Below, in pieces: positions 26,390 through 34,159 of a stretch of DNA of 59,057 nucleotides. The notes below the pieces were generated by a model. It searched no databases. It saw only the letters and a program-made list of their open reading frames with translations, and had not been told where the DNA came from. The DNA is from Aquibium sp. A9E412 (lineage in GTDB: Bacteria; Pseudomonadota; Alphaproteobacteria; Rhizobiales; Rhizobiaceae), in NCBI RefSeq assembly GCF_030398335.1, contig NZ_JAOAOP010000019.1, positions 1 to 59,057 on the forward strand. The letters run 5' to 3'. The translations under genes and the position numbers were made by a program. How positions within the stretch are numbered: position 1 is the stretch's first letter; each line of letters begins with the position of its first letter.

Positions 26390-27346
26390 CTACATCAGGC
26401 CCTTTTCGCGATAGTAGCGCTCGGCGCCCGGATGCAGCGGCACCGGCACGCCCTTCGGCCCCGCCTCCAGGCTGATCGCCTTGGCCGCGGCGTGCGCGGC
26501 GACCATCTCGTCGAGGTTCTCGAAGAGCTGCTTGGTCATCTGGTAGGCGGTTTCCTCCGAGACGTCGGAGTGGGTGACGAGGATGTTGGTGATGGCGAGC
26601 GTCGGCACGTCCTCCGCCTGGCCCTCATAGGTGCCGGCCGGGATCGTCGCGGCCTGGAACGGCGCGCCGAGCGTCTCGGCCACCGAGGCCGGCACCGACA
26701 CGACCGTGATCGGCAGCGACACCGACAGGTCCTTGATCGACGACACGCCGAGGCCGGCCGACTGCAGCGTGGCGTCGAGCTGGCGGTTCTTGATGAGCTC
26801 GACCGACTCGCCGAACGGCAGGTACTCGACCTTGCCGAGATCGTCGTAGCTCATGCCCATGGCGTCGAAGATGCGCCGCGCATTGAGCTCGGTGCCCGAC
26901 TTCGGCGCGCCGACCGACAGGCTCTTGCCCTTGAGGTCCTCGAAGCTGGTGATGCCGGATTCCTGCGAGGCGACGACCTGGATGTAGTTGGGGTAGATGG
27001 CGGCGATGCCGCGCAGCTTGTCGAGCGGCTGGGCGAAGCCCGCTTCCTCCTCGCCCTCCCAGGCCGACTTGACCGAATCGCCGAGCGCGAAGGCGATCTC
27101 GCCGCGGCCCTGCTGCAGCAGGTTGAGGTTCTCGACGGAGGCCTTGGTCGACTGCACCTGGGTGCGGGCGCCCTCGATGGTCTCGCCGTAGATGTTGGAG
27201 AGCTGCGCGCCGAGCGGATAGTAGACGCCCGAGGTGCCGCCGGTCAGCACGTTGATGAACTCCTGCGCCTTGGCGCCGGCCGTACCGAGGCCGAGCGACA
27301 GCGCGACGGCGCCCGCCGCGAGCGCCCCTGATCGGATGAAATGCAT
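26390..27346 (-). CDS. TAXI-family TRAP transporter solute-binding protein
   Basis: A 318-residue periplasmic binding protein. The signal peptide is residues 1-28 (ending AGAKAQ), and the mature start EFINVLTGGTSGVYYPLG is the hallmark of the TAXI group. Further signatures are LSVGAPKSGTELNARRIFDAM and LHPGAERYYREKG at the end. AGGGAGG lies six bases before the ATG at 27346. It feeds the fused permease 85 bases downstream. Interlocking inverted repeats upstream suggest regulated expression. TAXI systems usually carry carboxylates or amino-acid-like solutes. Confidence 0.94.
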   Translation of the reverse strand: MHFIRSGALAAGAVALSLGLGTAGAKAQEFINVLTGGTSGVYYPLGAQLSNIYGETIEGARTQVQSTKASVENLNLLQQGRGEIAFALGDSVKSAWEGEEEAGFAQPLDKLRGIAAIYPNYIQVVASQESGITSFEDLKGKSLSVGAPKSGTELNARRIFDAMGMSYDDLGKVEYLPFGESVELIKNRQLDATLQSAGLGVSSIKDLSVSLPITVVSVPASVAETLGAPFQAATIPAGTYEGQAEDVPTLAITNILVTHSDVSEETAYQMTKQLFENLDEMVAAHAAAKAISLEAGPKGVPVPLHPGAERYYREKGLM

Positions 27347-27415
27347 GCGAAACCTCCCTGTTTGGTGGCGCCGGCGCCGGGCCGCGCGGACCCGGGCGCT
27401 TGCGTCGCCGGAAGG

Positions 27416-27460
27416 TTGCATTGTCGAAGACCGCAACGCAAATGCAAGCGATTGTTGCGG
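27416..27460. promoter_or_regulatory. Interlocking inverted repeats upstream of the TAXI gene
   Basis: Two overlapping dyads: TTGCATT (27416-27422) with AATGCAA (27441-27447), and CCGCAAC (27431-27437) with GTTGCGG (27454-27460). They fill the gap between the TAXI start and the dehydratase stop. The TTGCAT half-sites resemble GntR-type operators, but no GntR gene is present in the window. A weak TTGCAT-N17-ACAATG promoter overlaps them. Confidence 0.5.
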
Positions 27461-27475
27461 CATTCTGACGCTGGG

Positions 27476-28480
27476 TCAGCGCACCAGGAAGCCGCCGCCC
27501 AGCGGGTCGTCGTCCTCCACCACGAGCTCCGCGCGGCCGCAATAGTGCGCCTTCCCTGCGATCCGCGCGACGATCGCCGGCCGGTCGCCTGCCGTCGTCG
27601 TGCGCGCCACCGCGCCGGTGAAGGTGGAGCCGACGACGCTTTCGAAGACGCGCCGCTCGCCCGGCGCGACCAGCCCCCTGGCATGCATGGCGGCGAGCCG
27701 GGCGGTGACGCCCGAGCCGGTCGGCGAGCGGTCGACCTGGCGGTCGGCGAACACGCAGATGTTCTTCAGCGCGCGGTCGGGGCCGCCCGCCTCGCCGTCG
27801 GTCAGGATCGAGCCGTAGAGGAAGGCGAGGTCGTCGTGATCGGGATGCGACAGCGGGATCGCCGCCTTGACCGCTTCCGTCAGCGCGGCCGCCGCCGCGA
27901 CGAAGGCGGCGGGCCGCTCGCGGCCGAAGGCGAGCCCGAACCGGCCGGCCTCGGCGATGGCGTAGAAGGCGCCGCCATAGGCGATGTCGAAGGTGACCTT
28001 GCCGTAGCCCGGCACCTCGAGCGTGCTGTCTCGGGCGAACAGGAAGGCCGGCACGCTGTCGAAGGCCACGGTGCCGGCGCGGCCGTCCTCGACCGACACC
28101 TCGGCGCGCACCAGGCCGCACGGACACTCGATGGCGACCGGCGTCACCGGCGCGCGCGGCGTCACCAGCCCGTGGTCGAGCGCGTAGCGGCCGAGCGCGA
28201 TGATGGCGTGGCCGCACATGGTCGAGTAGCCCTCGTTGTGCATGAACAGCACGGCGAGGTCGGCCTCCGGCAGCTCGGGCTCGACCAGCAGCGCGCCGTA
28301 CATGTCGGCATGGCCGCGCGGCTCGAACATCAGCATGCGGCGCAGCGCGTCGTGCCGCGTGCGCACATGGGCGCGCTTTTCGAGAATGGTGCCGGCCGGC
28401 AGCGGCGGATAGCCGGCGGTGACGATGCGCAGCGGCTCGCCCCCGGTGTGCATGTCGACGACGGAGAAGGTCCTGGGCAT
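27476..28480 (-). CDS. Proline racemase superfamily; predicted trans-3-hydroxy-L-proline dehydratase
   Basis: A 334-residue enzyme of the proline racemase fold. The first catalytic site has Cys89 in STMCGHA; at the second, where racemases carry a Cys, this protein has Thr254 in DRSPTGSGV. The Cys/Thr pair is the known mark of trans-3-hydroxy-L-proline dehydratases, as in human L3HYPDH, rather than of proline racemase (Cys/Cys) or 4-hydroxyproline epimerase. The start MPRTFSVVDMHTGGEPLRIV is typical. It is followed 129 bases later by the TAXI-TRAP genes on the same strand, which suggests uptake and breakdown of one compound. Confidence 0.85.
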   Translation of the reverse strand: MPRTFSVVDMHTGGEPLRIVTAGYPPLPAGTILEKRAHVRTRHDALRRMLMFEPRGHADMYGALLVEPELPEADLAVLFMHNEGYSTMCGHAIIALGRYALDHGLVTPRAPVTPVAIECPCGLVRAEVSVEDGRAGTVAFDSVPAFLFARDSTLEVPGYGKVTFDIAYGGAFYAIAEAGRFGLAFGRERPAAFVAAAAALTEAVKAAIPLSHPDHDDLAFLYGSILTDGEAGGPDRALKNICVFADRQVDRSPTGSGVTARLAAMHARGLVAPGERRVFESVVGSTFTGAVARTTTAGDRPAIVARIAGKAHYCGRAELVVEDDDPLGGGFLVR

Positions 28481-28526
28481 GGCGGTCCTGCGGTGCGTTC
28501 GGCCGGCGGCGGCTGCCGCGTTTGAT

Positions 28527-28628
28527 AGAGCGTTTCCAGGCGAAGTGGAAACCGGTTCGCCGTCCGGGAACGCGTCAAGTCAACGGGCCAGGGCCGATCT
28601 GCGATTCCGTGACGGGCAGAACGGCTCC
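28527..28628 (+). repeat. Dispersed intergenic repeat, copy C
   Basis: A full copy: AGAGCGTTTCCAGGCGAAG, GTGGAAACCGGTTCGCCG, AACGCGTCAAGTCAACGGG, then a hairpin with arms GGGCCGATCTGC and GCAGAACGGCTCC around ATTCCGTGACGG. It lies between the start of the dehydratase gene and the stop of the ABC permease gene, both on the minus strand. The base before the copy is T, giving TAGAGCG. Confidence 0.85.
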
Positions 28629-28665
28629 AGCCGGCCGCGCCGCCGCGGCCGGGCGGCCCGGCGCG

Positions 28666-29817
28666 TCAGTCGAGCGTGCGGCGGAAGCGCAGCAGCGCCA
28701 GGCTGGCGTAGATCAGGATGAACAGGCCGAGCACCGCCGTCTCCGTCGCCACCTCGGGCGCGGCCGCGCCCTTCAGCATCACCGCGCGCACGACGCGCAG
28801 GAAATGCGTCAGCGGGAAGATCTCGCCGAGCCACTGGGCCCATTGCGGCATGCCGCGGAACGGGAACATGAAGCCCGACAGGAGCAGCGACGGCAGAAAG
28901 AAGAAGAAGGTGAGCTGCAGCGCCTGCATCTGCGTGCGCGCCAGCGTCGAGATGGTGTAGCCGAGCAGCACGAGCGCCAGCACGAAGGCGAGGATGGCGA
29001 ACAGGAGCAGCGCCAGCGAGCCGACGAAGGGCACGCCGAACAGCAGCGCGGCGGCGGCCAGCACCACGACCACCTGCACCGCGCCGACCACCAGATAGGG
29101 CAGGATCTTGCCGAGCATGATCTCGAGCGGCGTCGCCGGCATGGCGAGCAGGTTCTCCATCGTGCCGCGCTCGGTCTCGCGGGTCAGCGCGATCGAGGTC
29201 ATCATCACCATGGTCATCTGCAGGATGACGCCGAGCAGGCCGGGCACGATGTTGTATTGCGAGATGCCTTCCGGGTTGTAGCGCCGGTGCACGATCACCG
29301 CGAGCCGGTCGGACGGTCCCGGCGCGGCCGCCGCCAGGCCGCGCTCGCGCGTCAGCGCCTCGGCGGCCACCGTGCCGAGCGTCGAGATGGCGCCGCTCGC
29401 CACCGCCGGGTCGGTGGCGTCGGCCTCGATCAGGATCTGCGGGTCGTCGCCGCGGTCGACGCGCCGCGCGAAGTCGGACGGGATGGTGACGACGAAGACG
29501 ACGTCGCCGCCGGCCATCAGCGCCTCGGCCTCCGCCGCGCTGTCGGTGACGTGCTCGAAGCGGTAGTAGCCGGTGGTCTCCAGCGCGGAGACCATGGCGC
29601 GCGTGTAGTGGTCCTGGCTGACGGCGACGAGCGCGGCCGGCAGCGCCTTGGGGTCGTTGTTGATGGCATAGCCGAACAGCACGAGCTGCATCAGCGGCAC
29701 GCCGAGCATCATGCCGAAGGTGATGCGGTCGCGCCGCATCTGGATGAACTCCTTGACCAGCAGCGCGCCGAGCCGGCCGAGCGAGAACAGCCGGCTCACA
29801 ACGGTGGTCTCCGGCAT
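28666..29817 (-). CDS. ABC-2 type transporter permease (YbhS/YbhR-like)
   Basis: A 383-residue permease: one N-terminal membrane segment after KEFIQMRRDR, a large extracytoplasmic domain (about 55-180), then five segments at the C-terminus. LTRETERGTMENLLAMPATP and LSGFMFPFRGMPQWAQWLGEIFPLTHFLR are hallmarks of the ABC-2 drug-export group. It works with the upstream ATPase and HlyD subunit. E. coli ybhGFSR encodes two permeases; only one is present here, so the active form may be a homodimer. Confidence 0.92.
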   Translation of the reverse strand: MPETTVVSRLFSLGRLGALLVKEFIQMRRDRITFGMMLGVPLMQLVLFGYAINNDPKALPAALVAVSQDHYTRAMVSALETTGYYRFEHVTDSAAEAEALMAGGDVVFVVTIPSDFARRVDRGDDPQILIEADATDPAVASGAISTLGTVAAEALTRERGLAAAAPGPSDRLAVIVHRRYNPEGISQYNIVPGLLGVILQMTMVMMTSIALTRETERGTMENLLAMPATPLEIMLGKILPYLVVGAVQVVVVLAAAALLFGVPFVGSLALLLFAILAFVLALVLLGYTISTLARTQMQALQLTFFFFLPSLLLSGFMFPFRGMPQWAQWLGEIFPLTHFLRVVRAVMLKGAAAPEVATETAVLGLFILIYASLALLRFRRTLD

Positions 29818-29854
29818 CGCCCGGCGGCGGCGCGCCGGCTGGCGGGCGCCGCGC

Positions 29855-30787
29855 TCATGCCGCCCGCCCGCCGGCCATGATGTCCTGCGCGCCGGCCATG
29901 AACTGGATGAACACGTCCTCGAGGCTGGTCTCGCCGCGGCTCACCGCGACGCCGGGACGTTCGCCGAGCGGCGTCAGCGTCGCCTCCAGCGCGGCCGCGT
30001 CGGTGCCGACCACGTGCAGCGAGGCGCCGAACGGCGCCACCTGCTCGACGCCCGGCCGGCCGGCGAGCTCGGCGGCGATCGCGTCGAGGCCGGGGCCGGT
30101 GACGACATAGGTGACGAGGCCGGCGTCGCGCACCACCTCGGCCACCGTGCCGGCGGCCAGCATGCGGCCGTAGGAGATATAGGCGATGCGGTGGCAGCGC
30201 TCCGCCTCGTCCATGTAGTGGGTCGACACCAGCACCGTCAGCCCGCCGGCTGCCAGCCGGTGGATCTCGTCCCAGAACTCGCGCCGCGCCTTGGGATCGA
30301 CGCCGGCGGTCGGCTCGTCGAGCAGCAGCAGCTTCGGCTTGTGCATGATGCACGCGGCGAGCGCCAGCCGCTGCTTCCAGCCGCCCGACAGCGTGCCGGC
30401 GAGCTGGTCGCGGCGCGCCGTCAGGCCGAGCTCGTCGAGCGTCCGGCCGACGTGCCGGCGCACCGGCCTGAGCCGGTAGAGCCGTGCCACGAAGGCGAGG
30501 TTCTCGGCGATCGTCAGGTCCTCGTAGAAGGAGAAGCGCTGCGTCATGTAGCCGACCTCGCGCTTGATCCTGAGCGGCTCGCGCGTCAGGTCGTGGCCGA
30601 GCACCGTGCCGCCGCCGGCGTCGGGCGTCAGCAGCCCGCACATCATGCGGATCGTGGTCGTCTTGCCGGAGCCGTTGGGGCCGAGAAAGCCGACGATCTC
30701 GCCGCTCTCCACCGTCATCGACACGCGGTCGACGACGGTGCGTCCGCCGAAGCGCTTGACCAGCCCGTGCACGTCGATCGCGCTCAT
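29855..30787 (-). CDS. ABC transporter ATP-binding protein (YbhF-like)
   Basis: A 310-residue ATPase with Walker A GPNGSGKTT at 36-44, Q-loop in GYMTQRF, signature LSGGWKQRL from 133, and Walker B LLLLDEPTAGVDP with Asp157/Glu158, then the H-loop in VSTHYMDEAE. The C-terminal 80 residues are the regulatory extension seen in drug-export ATPases, ending with TSLEDVFIQFM. E. coli YbhF has two such domains in one chain; this protein has a single one. The start overlaps the HlyD stop by 4 bases. Confidence 0.94.
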   Translation of the reverse strand: MSAIDVHGLVKRFGGRTVVDRVSMTVESGEIVGFLGPNGSGKTTTIRMMCGLLTPDAGGGTVLGHDLTREPLRIKREVGYMTQRFSFYEDLTIAENLAFVARLYRLRPVRRHVGRTLDELGLTARRDQLAGTLSGGWKQRLALAACIMHKPKLLLLDEPTAGVDPKARREFWDEIHRLAAGGLTVLVSTHYMDEAERCHRIAYISYGRMLAAGTVAEVVRDAGLVTYVVTGPGLDAIAAELAGRPGVEQVAPFGASLHVVGTDAAALEATLTPLGERPGVAVSRGETSLEDVFIQFMAGAQDIMAGGRAA

Positions 30788-31737
30788 GGCGGGTCGCGCG
30801 CCGGGGCGACGTCGACGATCTGGCCGGGCTTCAGCCGGCCGGCCTCTCCCTCGGGCCGGGCCTCGACCAGGTAGACGAGCTTCTGGCGCGTCTCCAGCGA
30901 GTAGATGACCGGCGGCGTGAACTCGGGATCGGGCGACACGTAGGAGACGCGCGCCGCCAGCCCGTCCGGGCAGCCGTCGCAGCGCACCGCCAGCCGGTCG
31001 CCGACCGCCAGCGCCGAGAACGCCGTCTCCGGCAGGTAGAGCTTCAGCTTGATCGCGCCGTCGGGCAGCATCGAGATGACCGGCGCCGACGGCCCGGCGA
31101 TGTCGCCGGCGCTGCGCACCACGTCGTCGATGCGCCCGGCCGCGGGCGCGGCGATGGTGCGTTCGCCGAGCCGCCAGCGCGCCTGGTCGAGCGCGGCGGC
31201 CGCCTGGTCGCGGCGGTAGCGGGCGGCCGCGATGGTCTCGGCGCGTGCCGGCAGCCGGGCGACGGCGAGGTTGGCGTCCGCCTGGCCGAGCTTGGCGGCG
31301 GCCAGCGCCTGCGCCGTCGTCGCCTTGTCGAGCTCGGCCTGCGTGGCGATGCCGCGCTCGAACAGGTCGCGCGTGCGCGCCAGCACGCGCTCGGCCTCCG
31401 CGGCCTCGGCGCGGGCGGATTCGCGCGCCGCCTCGAGCACGGCGATCTCCTCCGGCCGCTTGCCGTGCTTGAGGTCGGCGAGATGCGCCTCGGCCTCGGC
31501 CAGCGCCGCTTCCGCCTGGGCGACGGCGAGCGCGACGCCGCGCTGCTCCATGCTGGCGACCGGCTGGCCGGCCGCGACCCGGTCGCCGCGGCGCACCGCG
31601 ACCGAACGCACCTGCGCGACCTCGGTCGGCGCCAGCAGCACGTATTCGCCCTCGACATAGCCGACGGCGAGCGGCGCCTCCGGCGGGCAGGTCGACAGGA
31701 GCCCGGCGACCAGCGGCAGGGCGCACAGCCAGCTCAT
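30784..31737 (-). CDS. HlyD-family periplasmic adaptor subunit (YbhG-like)
   Basis: A 317-residue membrane fusion protein. The N-terminus is a hydrophobic signal or anchor (MSWLCALPLVAGLLSTC). The lipoyl half-motif VRSVAVRRGDRVAAGQPVA precedes an Ala/Glu-rich coiled-coil hairpin (about 70-190), and the second half GERTIAAPAAGRIDDVV follows. It links the inner-membrane ABC exporter to the outer envelope. Translation overlaps both neighbours by 4 bases: the regulator upstream and the ATPase downstream. Confidence 0.92.
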   Translation of the reverse strand: MSWLCALPLVAGLLSTCPPEAPLAVGYVEGEYVLLAPTEVAQVRSVAVRRGDRVAAGQPVASMEQRGVALAVAQAEAALAEAEAHLADLKHGKRPEEIAVLEAARESARAEAAEAERVLARTRDLFERGIATQAELDKATTAQALAAAKLGQADANLAVARLPARAETIAAARYRRDQAAAALDQARWRLGERTIAAPAAGRIDDVVRSAGDIAGPSAPVISMLPDGAIKLKLYLPETAFSALAVGDRLAVRCDGCPDGLAARVSYVSPDPEFTPPVIYSLETRQKLVYLVEARPEGEAGRLKPGQIVDVAPARDPP

Positions 31738-32426
31738 GACGGGGGCCTGACGCGGGCGGCGAGCATGGCCTCGAGATTGGCCCGCGCGGCGGCGGCCACG
31801 GCGGCGGCCTCCGCCTCGCCGACGCTCTGCCAGCCCATGCGCCGGCGCACGCCCTCGCCGGCGATGCGGAAATAGAGCACCTGGCCGATCAGCGTGAAGA
31901 CGGCGAGCTTGGTCGCGTCGGCCTCCGCCGGTTCGCCGGTCGCCGCCGCCCACACCGCGCACAGCCGCCGGTGGATCGGCGCGAACAGCCCGTCATAGAT
32001 GGTGTCGAGCGCGCTAGTCGGCTGCGCCAGCTCGCGCAGCACGAAGGGCACGATCTCGCCCGCCTCCGGCCGCGCCACGACGAAGCGCGCCATCGTCTCG
32101 ACCAGCCGGCCGAGCACGGCGCGCGCCTCCTGCGGCCCGGCCGGCGGCGCCGCCTCGCCGGCCGGCAGCACGCTGCCGGCAATGGCCCCGACCGTGTCGA
32201 CGACATAGACCGCGCAGGCCGCGCGCAGCCCCTGCTTGCCGCCGAAATGATAGGCGATCGAGCCGATGTTGGCGCCGGCCGCCGCCGCGATGTCGCGCGT
32301 CGTGGCGCCCTCGAAGCCCTTCTCGCCGAAGGCGACGAGCCCGGCGCGCACCAGCGCGCGGCGGGTGTGCTCGGCGCCGGTCAGGCGGTTGGCGGTGGCC
32401 GGGTGCGGTGCGGACGGGCTGGTCAT
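31734..32426 (-). CDS. TetR-family regulator, CecR-like
   Basis: A 230-residue repressor. The TetR HTH is at about 20-66: TRRALVRAGLVAFGEKGFEGATTRDIAAAAG and NIGSIAYHFGGKQGL (quoted in parts: GFEGATTRDIAAAAG). The C-terminal domain matches the CecR (YbiH) group, with REL in FVLRELAQPTSALDTIY. In E. coli, CecR controls ybhGFSR; the same gene set follows it here. The gene is the first of the operon, and a perfect 20-base palindrome sits inside its promoter, so autoregulation is expected. Confidence 0.92.
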   Translation of the reverse strand: MTSPSAPHPATANRLTGAEHTRRALVRAGLVAFGEKGFEGATTRDIAAAAGANIGSIAYHFGGKQGLRAACAVYVVDTVGAIAGSVLPAGEAAPPAGPQEARAVLGRLVETMARFVVARPEAGEIVPFVLRELAQPTSALDTIYDGLFAPIHRRLCAVWAAATGEPAEADATKLAVFTLIGQVLYFRIAGEGVRRRMGWQSVGEAEAAAVAAAARANLEAMLAARVRPPS

Positions 32427-32432
32427 GGCATC

Positions 32433-32461
32433 GTTTAATCAATCGATTGATTAATTGTCAA
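32433..32461 (-). promoter_or_regulatory. Promoter of the cecR-like exporter operon
   Basis: On the minus strand, TTGACA and TTAAAC are separated by 17 bases; the -35 is a perfect consensus. The operator palindrome (32435-32454) fills the spacer and runs into the -10. Confidence 0.75.
32435..32454. promoter_or_regulatory. Operator palindrome of the CecR-like regulator
   Basis: Perfect 20-base dyad with arms TTAATCAATC and GATTGATTAA and no spacer. It is embedded in the promoter spacer and is strikingly AT-rich against the surrounding sequence. It is the obvious binding site of the adjacent TetR-family protein. Confidence 0.8.
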
Positions 32462-32568
32462 GCGCCGATGCTGCGCCCCGCGCCCCGCGCCCCGGTGCGG
32501 CGACGTGACGGTGCGGCGCTCGGTCTCCTCCCTTGCACGGCTGCCGCTGCCGCGCTTTGATGCCGCGC

Positions 32569-33042
32569 ATGGTCAAGGAGGTGGAACGCAAGTTTCTGGT
32601 GGCGGACGAACGCTGGCGGGCGGATGCCGAGCCGGCCGGCGCGCTGCGTCAGTTCTATCTCGCCGCCGCGCCCGACCGCTCGGTGCGCGTGCGCATCAAG
32701 GACGGCCGTTCGGCCCGCCTCACGCTCAAGTTCGGCGCCGGCGCGCGCGAGCGCGACGAGTTCGAGTACGACCTGCCGCTCGGCGAGGCGCGTGAGATGG
32801 AGCGTTTCGCGCTCGGCAACGTCATCGAGAAGACGCGCAGCCTGGTGCGCCACGACGGCCACGTCTACGAGGTCGACGTCTTCGCCGGCGCGCTGGCCGG
32901 CCTGGTGGTGGCGGAGCTCGAGACCGAGGCCGAGGTGCCCGACGCGCGCCTGCCCGGCTGGCTCGGCCGCGAGGTGACCGGCGAGCCCGGCTACTACAAC
33001 GCAGCGCTGGCGCTGGAAGGCCTGCCGGACGCCGCGCCGTGA
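32569..33042 (+). CDS. CYTH-domain inorganic triphosphatase-like protein
   Basis: A 157-residue CYTH (triphosphate tunnel metalloenzyme) protein. The defining ExExK motif is at the N-terminus, in KEVERKFLV. The strands SVRVRIKDGRSARLTLK and EFEYDLPL, ELETEAEVPD, and the closing GREVTGEPGYYNAAL follow in family order. Such small CYTH proteins hydrolyse tripolyphosphate. The ATG at 32569 is favoured since KEVERK should be near the N-terminus; an ATG three codons upstream is possible. It overlaps the CHAD gene (GTGA). Confidence 0.9.
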   Translation: MVKEVERKFLVADERWRADAEPAGALRQFYLAAAPDRSVRVRIKDGRSARLTLKFGAGARERDEFEYDLPLGEAREMERFALGNVIEKTRSLVRHDGHVYEVDVFAGALAGLVVAELETEAEVPDARLPGWLGREVTGEPGYYNAALALEGLPDAAP

Positions 33043-33992
33043 GCTACCGCATCGACCCCCGGCTGCCGCTCGCCGCGGAGATCGGCCGCATCGCCTCGGA
33101 GGAGGCGCGCGCGGCGATCGCGCTGCTCGCCGTGGCGGCCGAAGGCGGCGCGCCCGACCTGCACGCCACCCGCAAGCGGCTGAAGAAGCTGCGTGGCCTG
33201 CTGCGCCTGGTGCGCGACGGCGATCCCTGTTTCTACGCAACCGAGAACGCCCGCTACCGCGACGTCGCCGCCAGCCTGTCGGCGGCGCGCGACGCCGGCG
33301 CGCTGGTCGAGACGGCCGACCGCTTCCTGCGCGATTTTCCCGAGGCCGCGCAGCCGCTCGGCCGGCTGCGCGCCGCGCTCGCAGAGCGGCATGCCACCGC
33401 CGAGGCCGATGCCGATCTGCGCGCCGCCGTGCGCGCCGCGGTGACCCGCCTCGAGGCGGGGCTGCGGGCGCTGGAGCATCTCTCGCTGCCGCAGGAGCCG
33501 GAGGCGGCGGCGCACGTGCTGCGCGCCGGGCTGGAACGGACGCTGCGCCGGGCCCGCCGCCAGATCGCCGCGGCGCGGCGGCAGAAGTCGGCCGAGCCGC
33601 TGCACGAGCTGCGCAAGTCGGTCAAGCATCACTGGATGCATGTCGGGCTGTGCCGCGCGGCGTGGCCGGGTTCCGCCGGCAAGCAGCGCACGCGGCTGAA
33701 GGCGCTCGGCGAGCGTCTCGGCGAGCTCAACGACATCGACGTGCTGCGCGCCGCGCTCGAGCGCGAGGACACGGCGCTGGTCGCGGCCGACGACCTGGCG
33801 ACCGTGCACGCCCTTCTGGCGCGGCAGGAAAAGGCGCTGCGCAAGCGCTGCCTCGCCGGCGCACGGCGGCTGTTCGACGAGAAGCCGGCCAAGCGCGCCG
33901 CGCGCGTCGCCCGGCGCTACCGCAAGGCGGCGCGCCGCGCGGCGGGCAAGCCGCGGCTCGCGCCGCCGGTCGGCGCGCTGCGCCGGGCGTGA
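33039..33992 (+). CDS. CHAD-domain protein
   Basis: A 317-residue, all-helical, strongly basic protein of the CHAD family. Conserved His/Lys/Arg helices are visible as LHATRKRLKKLRGLLRLV in the first half and LHELRKSVKHHWMH in the second. CHAD domains bind polyphosphate. The GTG start overlaps the CYTH stop by 4 bases. In E. coli YgiF the two domains are fused; here they are split but coupled. The basic C-terminal tail (RRYRKAARRAAGKPR) adds to the polyanion-binding character. Confidence 0.9.
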   Translation: MSYRIDPRLPLAAEIGRIASEEARAAIALLAVAAEGGAPDLHATRKRLKKLRGLLRLVRDGDPCFYATENARYRDVAASLSAARDAGALVETADRFLRDFPEAAQPLGRLRAALAERHATAEADADLRAAVRAAVTRLEAGLRALEHLSLPQEPEAAAHVLRAGLERTLRRARRQIAAARRQKSAEPLHELRKSVKHHWMHVGLCRAAWPGSAGKQRTRLKALGERLGELNDIDVLRAALEREDTALVAADDLATVHALLARQEKALRKRCLAGARRLFDEKPAKRAARVARRYRKAARRAAGKPRLAPPVGALRRA

Positions 33993-34159
33993 GCGGCGGG
34001 CGCGCCGGCATGCTTTGCCCCGCCACGGTTCTTTCTGCTACAGCGCCGTGCGATGGCGGATCGGCGCGTCGCGCCGGACCGTGAAGCCACGCCGGCCCGC
34101 GGGCCGGCAGGCTCCGAGGCGCGGTGACGCAGGGCGCGGCAGCAGGACGGCGGGCGGCA

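Noticed and set aside
27476-28480. Proline racemase or 4-hydroxyproline epimerase
   Set aside because: The second catalytic position is Thr (DRSPTGSG) instead of Cys, which fits the 3-hydroxyproline dehydratase branch.
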